DNA of 7,864 bases from Deltaproteobacteria bacterium UBA6967. Its GTDB lineage: Bacteria > SAR324 > NAC60-12. Shown piece by piece: positions 1-5,923 of the stretch (the first letter of the stretch is position 1; every line of letters begins with the position of its first letter). Under the pieces are notes generated by a model that saw nothing but the letters and a program-made list of their open reading frames with translations, was not told the DNA's origin and ran no database searches. A program made the position numbers and the translations under genes. The stretch covers positions 1 to 7,864 of the forward strand of contig DJYX01000080.1 in the NCBI GenBank assembly GCA_002450295.1, written 5' to 3'.

Positions 1-762
1 CTCGACATGTTGATGGTCTGTCACCATCTTTCTCCCTCGATTCCAGAAGACGTTGCCTTCGCTGAATCAAGAATCCGAGCGGAGACCATTGCAGCTGAAG
101 ACATTCTCCATGATCTCGGTGCCTTCAGTATTCTCTCTTCTGATTCTCAGGCAATGGGCCGTATTGGAGAGGTCATTTGCAGAACCTGGCAAACCGCCAG
201 CAAGATGAAGCTGCAGCGAGGAGCTCTAACCGATGACAAAAGCGGCAACGACAACTTACGTATCCGCCGTTACGTTGCGAAATATACTATCAACCCAGCG
301 TTGACTCATGGTGTTTCTCATGAGATCGGTTCTGTAGAAGTCGGCAAAATGGCCGATCTCGTACTTTGGAGCCCCGCTTTCTTTGGGATCAAGCCCTCGC
401 TGATCATCAAGGGTGGTTTCATTGCCGGTGCGCTGATGGGAGATGGAAACGCCTCAATCCCCACCCCAGAACCGAATTTCTATCGAGGGATGTTTGGATC
501 TTACGGACAAGCTACCAATGCGACCAGCGTTCACTTCGCCTCAAAAGCAGGTCTAAACAGCGGAGCCTTGCAGGGCCTCAACCGTCGTTGTGTTGCTGTA
601 AGTGGTTGTCGTAACTTACGGAAGCAGGACCTACCACTGAATAGTTACTTACCAAAAATGGAAATCAATCCAGAGACTTACGAGGTGCGTGCTGATGGGC
701 AGCATCTTCGTTGCGAGCCCGCAAAAGTGTTACCGCTGGCTCAGCGTTATTTTCTATTTTAA
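1..762 (+). CDS. ureC: Urease alpha (catalytic) subunit UreC, C-terminal part
   Basis: UreC is the nickel-containing catalytic subunit of cytoplasmic urease, which hydrolyses urea to ammonia and carbamate. The reading frame is open from the first base of the window, so the N-terminal ~312 residues, including the carbamylated lysine and most nickel-binding histidines, lie upstream. The visible 253 residues align closely with the family. The CHH flap motif is at window residues 7-9; its Cys and first His match Klebsiella Cys319 and the catalytic His320. Arg24 matches Arg336, and the SSDSQAMGR motif supplies Asp48, matching nickel ligand Asp360. A constant offset of 312 residues fits all of these, so there is no indel across this core. 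The C-terminus ends in the typical [16 protein letters not shown]. ureE follows after 17 bases, in the same operon. The fragment is intact up to its TAA stop, and identification is essentially certain. Confidence 0.98.
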   Translation, partial: LDMLMVCHHLSPSIPEDVAFAESRIRAETIAAEDILHDLGAFSILSSDSQAMGRIGEVICRTWQTASKMKLQRGALTDDKSGNDNLRIRRYVAKYTINPALTHGVSHEIGSVEVGKMADLVLWSPAFFGIKPSLIIKGGFIAGALMGDGNASIPTPEPNFYRGMFGSYGQATNATSVHFASKAGLNSGALQGLNRRCVAVSGCRNLRKQDLPLNSYLPKMEINPETYEVRADGQHLRCEPAKVLPLAQRYFLF

Positions 763-769
763 CACCCCT

Positions 770-774
770 GGGAG
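770..774 (+). promoter_or_regulatory. Ribosome binding site of ureE
   Basis: GGGAG lies 5 bases before the ATG at 780, in the 17-base gap after ureC. It decides the start of ureE: the frame is open further upstream, to an ATG at 711 inside ureC, but that start would add 23 residues foreign to the family and has no comparable site. Confidence 0.75.
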
Positions 775-779
775 ATCAC

Positions 780-1229
780 ATGATCATCGTTGAAGAAGTC
801 CAGCCCGCTGGTTTGGGGGCTATTATCCAAGATTGGGAAATCGACACTCTCACTCTTCCCTGGGAGGAGCGCTGTCGCAGTCATGGAAGGCGAAAGACTG
901 ACCGAGGTCGCGAGTTTGCCTTGGCCCTGCCTTCAGGAAGCATCCTCCGACAAGGAGACCAACTTCTACTATCTTCAGAACGCTGCCAAGTTCAGGTTCA
1001 GGAAGCTCAAGAGCCAGTCTTGGTTTTACGTCCGCTTAGTCCTCCGGAGTGGGCTTGGCTCGCCTACCAAATTGGTAATCGTCACTTGCCACTGATGATC
1101 ACGGATTTCGAACTGATTTGCCCCCATGAACCTGCTGCAGAGCATCTCTTTCAGCAACTGGGAATCAACTACGAAGTCAGTGAACGCCCCTTCACCCCAG
1201 CCATCCCACAGAGTGGACACACCCACTGA
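780..1229 (+). CDS. ureE: Urease accessory protein UreE (nickel metallochaperone)
   Basis: UreE is a cytoplasmic dimeric nickel-binding protein that hands Ni(II) to UreG and the urease activation complex. The 149-residue product has the normal family length. The N-terminal domain (about 1-75) contains the typical LTLPWEERCRS stretch (residues 24-34) followed by a basic segment and the REFALALPSG strand. The metal-binding C-terminal domain contains GNRH at 99-102, whose His102 corresponds to the conserved interfacial nickel ligand (His96 in Klebsiella). The C-terminus ends SGHTH, with only two histidines, so it lacks the long His-rich nickel-storage tail of Klebsiella UreE. ATG 780 is preferred over an in-frame ATG at 711 because of its ribosome binding site and family alignment. 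The 3' end overlaps the likely start of ureF, consistent with coupled translation. Confidence 0.95.
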   Translation: MIIVEEVQPAGLGAIIQDWEIDTLTLPWEERCRSHGRRKTDRGREFALALPSGSILRQGDQLLLSSERCQVQVQEAQEPVLVLRPLSPPEWAWLAYQIGNRHLPLMITDFELICPHEPAAEHLFQQLGINYEVSERPFTPAIPQSGHTH

Positions 1230-1911
1230 GAATGCCGGGCTGGAGCAGTGGCTGAGTGTGCTGCATCTGAGTGATAGCGCTTTGCCCATTGGGGCCTTCG
1301 CTTACTCAGAGGGTCTGGAGTCGGCAATTCAACTTGATGCTCTTCGCACTCCTGAAGACCTTGGCACCTGGTGGGAACTGTGGCGAACAGAGACCTTCCG
1401 CTGGCAAGAGGGTCCGGCTCTCTGTCAACTGATGCAAGCAAGCAAGCGAGATGATTGGCGACGTGTTCAAGTTCTCAATCAGGAACTGACGGCACTCAAG
1501 CCAGCAGCTTCGCTAAGAGATGGAAGTCACATCTTGGGAAAACGTTTGTTGACGACTTGCGCAGATCTCTACCTAGATCTTCCTGCAAATCGTCTTGAAG
1601 AACTATTGCCAACAATCAACGTGCTGACAGTCCAAGCAACCTTACTCGCAACCCTGAACGTCTCCCAAGATGTTGCGCTGGCAAGCTACGCCTTCGCTCG
1701 CTTGAATCAATCACTTTCTGCAGCGCTGCGTTTGTTCGCCTTAGGACAGCAAGCTGGACAAGTTTTGCTTCAAAAGCAATTAAGGTTGATTCCAAAAACT
1801 GTGACTGAAATCCTTGAGGATGCGAATTCTCCATTACGCTCATTCACCCCATGTGCCGACTTGCTACAGATGAAGCACACAGGTCTTTATACCCGTCTGT
1901 TTCGCTCTTGA
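1213..1911 (+). CDS. ureF: Urease accessory protein UreF
   Basis: UreF is an all-helical scaffold that binds UreD and UreG in the urease activation complex and acts on the GTPase step of nickel insertion. The protein shows the family's N-terminal signature LSDSALPIGAFAYSEGLE, then helices ending in MKHTGLYTRLFRS, the expected C-terminus. The start is uncertain. The frame opens at ATG 1126 (261 aa, 104-base overlap with ureE), with further in-frame GTG codons at 1180 (243 aa) and 1213 (232 aa). None has a clear Shine-Dalgarno sequence. GTG 1213 is chosen because it leaves about eight residues before the conserved first helix, as in Klebsiella UreF, and overlaps ureE by only 17 bases. The residues encoded upstream of 1213 look unlike UreF and are probably just ureE read in another frame. 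Function is firm; start is moderate. A 27-base gap separates it from ureG. Confidence 0.9.
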   Translation: MDTPTENAGLEQWLSVLHLSDSALPIGAFAYSEGLESAIQLDALRTPEDLGTWWELWRTETFRWQEGPALCQLMQASKRDDWRRVQVLNQELTALKPAASLRDGSHILGKRLLTTCADLYLDLPANRLEELLPTINVLTVQATLLATLNVSQDVALASYAFARLNQSLSAALRLFALGQQAGQVLLQKQLRLIPKTVTEILEDANSPLRSFTPCADLLQMKHTGLYTRLFRS

Positions 1912-1929
1912 AAAAACACCTAAGAATCC

Positions 1930-1933
1930 GGAG
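1930..1933 (+). promoter_or_regulatory. Ribosome binding site of ureG
   Basis: GGAG within CCGGAGA sits 5 bases upstream of the ureG ATG at 1939, in the 27-base ureF-ureG gap. It supports this start and independent initiation of ureG, in contrast to ureF and ureD. Confidence 0.75.
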
Positions 1934-1938
1934 AAATC

Positions 1939-2568
1939 ATGAAAAAAGTTGTCAAAATCGGCATTGGTGGTCCTGTTGGTTCAGGGAAAACAGCATTGCT
2001 GGACCGCCTCTGCAAGGCAATGCGTAACCACTACCGAATGGCGGTTGTCACAAATGATATTTTCACTCGTGAAGACATGGAATTTTTGATTCGCAGTGAG
2101 GCATTGTCTGAAGACCGGATCTATGGTGTTCAAACAGGAGGATGTCCTCACACCGCAATTCGAGAGGATGCCTCACTAAATTTCGAGGCGATTGATCAAG
2201 CCTTGAGTGATCACCCAGACCTGGAACTAATCTTCGTGGAGAGTGGTGGAGACAACCTAGCTGCGAGTTTCAGTCCAGAGCTCGTTGATGCGTCAATCTA
2301 TGTGATCGATGTCTCCGGAGGCGACAAGGTCCCTCGTAAAGGAGGGCCAGGCGTTACTCGTTCGGATTTATTGATCATCAATAAAATTGATGTTGCGCCG
2401 CTTGTCGGAGCTTCTCTAGAGGTGATGGATCGCGATTCCAAAAAGATGCGAGGTGATCGACCCTTTGTCTTCACAAACCTCAAAGACAAAACAGGGCTCA
2501 ATACTGTCATCCGCTGGATTCAAACCGAAGTGTTACTGGAGAGTGAGCCCAACTCCATCGCTGTCTGA
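1939..2568 (+). CDS. ureG: Urease accessory GTPase UreG
   Basis: UreG is a SIMIBI-class GTPase of the cytoplasm. It dimerises around nickel and, with UreF and UreD, couples GTP hydrolysis to nickel delivery into urease. The 209-residue product is full length and highly conserved. The P-loop GGPVGSGKT is at residues 10-18. The invariant Cys-Pro-His metal-binding motif is at 69-71 within [12 protein letters not shown]. The ESGGDNL switch motif is at 101-107, and the guanine-specificity motif NKID at 148-151. All catalytic and metal-binding residues expected in an active UreG are present. It lies between ureF and ureD; its TGA stop shares one base with the ureD ATG (TGATG), so ureD translation is probably coupled to ureG. 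Confidence 0.98.
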   Translation: MKKVVKIGIGGPVGSGKTALLDRLCKAMRNHYRMAVVTNDIFTREDMEFLIRSEALSEDRIYGVQTGGCPHTAIREDASLNFEAIDQALSDHPDLELIFVESGGDNLAASFSPELVDASIYVIDVSGGDKVPRKGGPGVTRSDLLIINKIDVAPLVGASLEVMDRDSKKMRGDRPFVFTNLKDKTGLNTVIRWIQTEVLLESEPNSIAV

Positions 2569-3353
2569 TGCATTCCAAACTTAACTTAACTTTCGGTTAT
2601 CGCCGAGGTCAAACTCGACTGATAGATGTTCAGGCCGATAGTGTTTTCAAAGTGACCAGACCCGTATCGCTTCCTGACGGTTCAGGGTTACAGTTGATTT
2701 TGATGAGTCCTGCTCCGGGCATCTTCGGTGGAGACTTGTGGGAGATCAATATTCATGCGGAACCTGGCACACAGGTTCATTTGACGACTCAGGGAGCTCT
2801 ACGTATACATCCCTCTCAGAATGATGACATCGCGAAACAAAAGTTACGTTACATCTTGCAAGCTGAGTCCAATCTCACAATTTATAGTGATCCGGTAATT
2901 CCTTTTGCTGCGTCTCAATTCAATCAGCAAACTGTACTGGAGGTAGAAGCTGGGGCTCAGCTTGGCTTTTGGGAAGCCTATATGGCAGGTCGTCTGGCCC
3001 ATGGGGAAGCTTGGTGTTTTCAACTCCTGCAAAGTGAAACAAAGTTATTCGCTGGCAGCGAGTTGCACTATCTGGATCGCTCCCGAATCTGTCCAACTGA
3101 ACAAAGTTTTAGCAATCCATTCCAGCTAGGTAACTATCCGATCTGGGGGAGCGCTCTGGCATTTGTGCCTGATGACTATATCGTTCCAACCGAATGGCCT
3201 AAAAACTGCGAAGTTGCTGTTGACCAAATAGCACCAAACTTACACCTCCTGCGTTGTCTTGCCGCAGATGGTCAGGTGCTCAGGCAGATTCAGCATCTCT
3301 GGTTAAAATCATTACCACAAAGTGTTTCTCAAGCGGTAAGGGCCCTAGCTTAA
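2568..3353 (+). CDS. ureD: Urease accessory protein UreD (UreH)
   Basis: UreD (called UreH in some species) binds apo-urease and UreF and forms the channel through which nickel reaches the active site. The 261-residue protein has the usual length and landmarks: PGIFGGD at 50-56, then a beta-helical stretch with LTTQGALRI at 72-80, SDPVIPF at 107-113, and FWEAYMAGRLAHGE at 134-147, equivalent to the family WE...GR..RGE motif. The ATG overlaps the ureG stop by one base. No Shine-Dalgarno sequence is close (the nearest GGAG is about 25 bases upstream), so re-initiation after ureG is likely. It is the last gene of the visible operon, and its TAA stop is 4 bases from the stop of the convergent ATPase gene. 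UreD evolves quickly, so sequence similarity is weaker than for UreG, but motif order and context make the call secure. Confidence 0.95.
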   Translation: MHSKLNLTFGYRRGQTRLIDVQADSVFKVTRPVSLPDGSGLQLILMSPAPGIFGGDLWEINIHAEPGTQVHLTTQGALRIHPSQNDDIAKQKLRYILQAESNLTIYSDPVIPFAASQFNQQTVLEVEAGAQLGFWEAYMAGRLAHGEAWCFQLLQSETKLFAGSELHYLDRSRICPTEQSFSNPFQLGNYPIWGSALAFVPDDYIVPTEWPKNCEVAVDQIAPNLHLLRCLAADGQVLRQIQHLWLKSLPQSVSQAVRALA

Positions 3354-3357
3354 TTTT

Positions 3358-5166
3358 TCAATTCTCAGGACGAATCTGTCTCAGCGCTTGCAAGAGATCT
3401 TCACGTGTAATTGGGCTCATTCGTTTGAGTTCTCCATGCACCGCTCTTTGAACTGCCAACAACGCAGCTCGATTACAAGCTGCCGAGAGTTCTGCTCCAC
3501 TCCAGCCCTCCGTTAGACCTGCCAAGTAATTTGCATCAACCTCGTCACTCAGTGGTTTTTGCTTTAAGTGGATCTTCAAAATCTCTTCGCGCTCCATTGC
3601 GTCAGGTGGTGCAAATTTAACGATCTCGTCAAAGCGCCCTGGCCTTAGAATCGCTTCGTCAAGTCGATCCACACGATTCGTAGCTCCGAGTACAAGCACC
3701 CCCTTAAGTTCCTCAATACCGTCCATTTCAACCAGGAATTGAGCGAGGATACGCTCAGACACCGCCGCATCCAAACCCATCATCCCACGGGCAGGTAAAA
3801 ATGCGTCCAGTTCATCAAAAAATAGAATACAAGGTGCCGCTTGCCTTGCTCTCCGGAAAATATCCCGCAGACGTTGTTCTGACTCTCCGACATACTTCGA
3901 ATGTAAATCTGCACCTTTCATCGCCACGAAGTTGGCCTGACTTTCGGTTGCCAAGGCCTTTGCCAGCAGAGTTTTTCCACAACCAGGGGGTCCCACCAAC
4001 AGGATTCCTCGGGATGGCCTCAAACCTGCCTGGGCAAACAAATGCCCATACCGCAAAGGCCACTCGACTGCTTCGATCAGACGTGATTTGACTGTTGAAA
4101 GCCCACCAACCTCTTCCCATTTCACATTTGGCACGCTGATTACAGTTTCCCGAAGGGCCGAAGGTTCAACTTCCCGAAAAGCGGCTGCAAAGTCTGGCAA
4201 TCCAACCTTGATAGAACCCGAATCCAGCTGGGTAACTGGTGTTTTCTTGAGTACTCTCCTCAGAGCCTGCAAGGCAGCCTCTCGACAAAGTGACGCCAGA
4301 TCAGCTCCTACAAAGCCATGTGTTCGACGAGCCATATCATCTAAATCCACTCCCTTAGTCAGAGGCATTGGCTGGGTGTGAATTTCTAAAATTTCTCTGC
4401 GTCCTTGTTGGTCCGGAACTGGAATCTCAATCTCTCGATCAAAGCGACCGGGTCTGCGGAGAGCAGGGTCAAGAGCATTCGGCCGATTCGTTGCACCAAT
4501 AACAATAACTTGGCCCCGATCGTCCAGACCATCCATCAGGGTCAGTAACTGAGCAACGACTCTTTTCTCCAGATCACCAAAAGACTGATCACGTTTTGGA
4601 GCGAGCGCATCAATTTCATCGATAAAGAGTATCGCTGGGGCCTCCCGTTGAGCCTGGTCGAAGAGCTTGCGCAGTCGGGCTTCACTTTCACCATAGTATT
4701 TGTTAATGATCTCTGGGCCACTGATACTAAAAAAACGAACCCCTGCAATCTTGGCTAAAGTTCTTGCGATTAGGGTCTTGCCACATCCTGGTGGACCGTG
4801 GAGCAGCACTCCAGTGGGAGGACTGATGCCCAAACGTTCAAACAATTCTGGTTTCCGTAATGGCAGTTCAACCAACTCAAGAATGCGTTCCATTCTCTCT
4901 CCTAAGCCCCCGATGGCTTGGTCATATTTTGTGTTGTCCTGAGGGGGGGAATCTGAGCTCGGTTCAGAAGAAGAATGTCGATTATTTTGATTATTTGAAT
5001 TGTAAGTAAAATTTGTACGATTAGCTTGGTTGCGAAAACTTTTTTCCCACTCTTCGGGAGAGGCATCCCCTAACTGTGAGAGGTTTTCCACCAACTCAGA
5101 AAAACCCTGAAAGAGCATTTCAAATGGATCATCGGGTGGTCTTCTTTGGTTATTGTCCTTACTCAT
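3358..5166 (-). CDS. CDC48/p97-like tandem AAA+ ATPase without the N-domain
   Basis: The 602-residue protein carries two classical AAA+ modules in the CDC48/VCP/VAT arrangement, so it is probably a cytoplasmic hexameric unfoldase or remodelling ATPase. D1 (about 81-310) has Walker A GPPGCGKT at 124-131, pore loop KYYGESE, Walker B ILFIDE at 179-184, sensor ATNR at 225-228 and RRPGRFD. D2 (about 345-600) has GPPGCGKT at 392-399, pore loop KYVGESE, Walker B ILFFDE at 447-452, ATNR at 495-498 and RPGRFD. Both sites look catalytically competent. The double-psi-barrel N-domain of CDC48 is missing; residues 1-80 instead hold a short predicted helix (about 14-32) and an Asn/Ser/Gln-rich, probably disordered linker. 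No protease motif or membrane segment is visible, so FtsH is excluded. ATG 5166 is preferred to TTG 5190 because a ribosome binding site precedes it. The substrate is unknown. It converges on ureD, with no sign of a urease role. Confidence 0.92.
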   Translation of the reverse strand: MSKDNNQRRPPDDPFEMLFQGFSELVENLSQLGDASPEEWEKSFRNQANRTNFTYNSNNQNNRHSSSEPSSDSPPQDNTKYDQAIGGLGERMERILELVELPLRKPELFERLGISPPTGVLLHGPPGCGKTLIARTLAKIAGVRFFSISGPEIINKYYGESEARLRKLFDQAQREAPAILFIDEIDALAPKRDQSFGDLEKRVVAQLLTLMDGLDDRGQVIVIGATNRPNALDPALRRPGRFDREIEIPVPDQQGRREILEIHTQPMPLTKGVDLDDMARRTHGFVGADLASLCREAALQALRRVLKKTPVTQLDSGSIKVGLPDFAAAFREVEPSALRETVISVPNVKWEEVGGLSTVKSRLIEAVEWPLRYGHLFAQAGLRPSRGILLVGPPGCGKTLLAKALATESQANFVAMKGADLHSKYVGESEQRLRDIFRRARQAAPCILFFDELDAFLPARGMMGLDAAVSERILAQFLVEMDGIEELKGVLVLGATNRVDRLDEAILRPGRFDEIVKFAPPDAMEREEILKIHLKQKPLSDEVDANYLAGLTEGWSGAELSAACNRAALLAVQRAVHGELKRMSPITREDLLQALRQIRPEN

Positions 5167-5173
5167 TTTGAAA

Positions 5174-5178
5174 CCTTT
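5174..5178 (-). promoter_or_regulatory. Ribosome binding site of the CDC48-like ATPase gene
   Basis: On the minus strand AAAGG lies 7 bases before ATG 5166, with a second purine-rich TAAGGA slightly further upstream. This favours ATG 5166 over the in-frame TTG at 5190, for which these bases would be coding. Confidence 0.65.
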
Positions 5179-5204
5179 GATCCTTAGCAACTGAAATTAA
5201 AAAT

Positions 5205-5244
5205 TGTTGAACCAGGACTCTAGCCGAAGAAAGCCTGTTCAACA
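5205..5244. repeat. Interrupted inverted repeat between divergent genes
   Basis: TGTTGAACCAGG (5205-5216) is complementary to CCTGTTCAACA (5234-5244) over 11 base pairs, with one unpaired base (C5212) and a 17-base spacer. It lies in the 105-base region between the divergent starts of the ATPase (5166) and lipoprotein (5272) genes. This is where a shared operator or a leader hairpin would be expected. No convincing -35/-10 pair was found on either strand here, so its role is inferred from position and symmetry only. Confidence 0.5.
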
Positions 5245-5262
5245 CAAAACACAACAAGTTCC

Positions 5263-5266
5263 GGAA
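5263..5266 (+). promoter_or_regulatory. Ribosome binding site of the small lipoprotein gene
   Basis: GGAA, 5 bases before ATG 5272, is the best available site and favours that start over the in-frame ATG at 5287. It sits in a perfect 10-bp palindrome, GTTCCGGAAC (5258-5267), which could make it part of an operator or a small structure. Confidence 0.45.
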
Positions 5267-5271
5267 CAAAA

Positions 5272-5559
5272 ATGAAATATTCAATCATGTTGAAAATAGC
5301 TATTGCAATGACGTACTTTGCGCTACTTGGCGCATGTTCTAATAGTAACCCCACTCCTCAAGTTGCTGAGGAAAAACCTCCGAAGTTGATTCCCAAGTCT
5401 GCCATCCAGGAGTGCGCTTACATCGAGGAATTTCTGGAAATGCGTCGCTGCGAAGTCGCATATAACAACCGGTATTATAGCGTGAAAGCAGGTTTTACAA
5501 CCATTGACGTCGTACTTCAACCCAATCGGTCTATCGAAAAGCCACAATTTGAAAAATGA
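5272..5559 (+). CDS. Small predicted lipoprotein of unknown function
   Basis: I do not recognise this 95-residue protein. It begins with a lipoprotein signal peptide: Lys2 and Lys8, a hydrophobic stretch from about residue 9, and a lipobox LGAC at 19-22 with Cys22 as the predicted lipidation site. The mature chain would be only 74 residues: a Pro-rich linker (27-41), then a small region with Cys48 and Cys60, eleven residues apart around an acidic helix-like segment, which could form a disulfide in the periplasm. It ends in a beta-like segment (GFTTIDVVLQP) and a charged tail. Residue 23 is Ser rather than Asp, so by the enterobacterial +2 rule it would be sorted to the outer membrane. It is transcribed divergently from the ATPase gene and followed by 364 bases without a gene, so it is probably monocistronic. 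The signal peptide and ribosome binding site make it a believable gene; function is open. Confidence 0.75.
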   Translation: MKYSIMLKIAIAMTYFALLGACSNSNPTPQVAEEKPPKLIPKSAIQECAYIEEFLEMRRCEVAYNNRYYSVKAGFTTIDVVLQPNRSIEKPQFEK

Positions 5560-5923
5560 GATTGCCCAAAAGTGCTCATTCGATTGCCGCATTCAGTTCA
5601 TTACAAGCAGAGCATCTGAATCAACACAATCTGACTCGCCAAGCGAAAGCATTGTAGACAGTCCCATCGCTTCTTTTCATGTTTTTGAAATGAGGCAACT
5701 GTGACTGTAACCCTACAGTATTTAATCGGAACTTAACATCCGACTAGCATCTCGCCTGATCAGGATTCTATATCAATTCTTTAAATCATTGAAAATCTTC
5801 CTCCATAGGTTTTCAGAAACTTCACATAACACCTTACAACATTTCATAGTTTGAGAACATAGTGTTAGACTATGTTTCACATAGCAATCTCTCTCATTTC
5901 CGTTCTTCACTTCTCAAACATCG
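5560..5923. other. 364-base intergenic region with small inverted repeats, no gene seen
   Basis: No convincing coding sequence lies here; the one short + frame (5504-5704) overlaps the lipoprotein gene, is low in complexity and lacks a good start. Several short symmetric elements can be seen. ATTCAG/CTGAAT (5591-5596, 5616-5621) is flanked by GATTG/CAATC (5582-5586, 5627-5631). ACTGT/ACAGT (5704-5708, 5715-5719) has a 6-base loop and is followed by ATTTAAT. TCGGA/TCCGA lies at 5726-5730 and 5739-5743. CCTGATCAGG (5755-5764) is a perfect palindrome. The stretch becomes AT-rich towards the ABC transporter. It must hold the 3' end of the lipoprotein transcript and the transporter promoter, but I found no canonical terminator or -35/-10 pair. 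Confidence 0.5.
5856..5876. repeat. Inverted repeat upstream of the ABC transporter (possible operator)
   Basis: AACATAGT (5856-5863) and ACTATGTT (5869-5876) form perfect 8-bp arms around a 5-base loop, GTTAG. The same CATAGT core also occurs directly repeated at 5845-5850, and as CATAG at 5880-5884. The cluster ends 39 bases before the transporter start, a typical place for a repressor or activator site. The stem is AT-rich and the following T-run is only three bases, so a terminator is less likely. Confidence 0.5.

Noticed and set aside
711..779. N-terminal extension of ureE from ATG 711
   Set aside because: It lies inside ureC, encodes residues unlike UreE, and a good ribosome binding site precedes ATG 780.
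3337..3358. Possible terminator TAAG-GGCCCTAG-CTTA followed by ATTTTT at the end of ureD
   Set aside because: The stem is only four base pairs with low GC and lies mostly inside ureD coding sequence; too weak to call without 3' end data.
3358..5166. FtsH-type protease or ClpX-like role for the AAA+ protein
   Set aside because: There is no membrane segment, no HEXXH zinc protease motif and no zinc-finger domain, and two AAA modules of CDC48 type are present.
5167..5190. TTG 5190 as the start of the ATPase gene
   Set aside because: The added eight residues are encoded by the ribosome binding site region of ATG 5166, which is the better start.
5167..5271. Sigma70 promoters between the divergent ATPase and lipoprotein genes
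   Set aside because: TTGAAC-like -35 boxes occur on both strands but no -10 box lies at acceptable spacing, so no call was made.
5504..5704. 66-residue + strand reading frame overlapping the lipoprotein end
   Set aside because: Overlaps a better-supported gene, has a Ser-rich low-complexity composition and no ribosome binding site.
5560..5923. Riboswitch or small RNA in the intergenic gap
   Set aside because: Only short, unrelated hairpins can be drawn; no recognisable riboswitch core or strong promoter/terminator pair.
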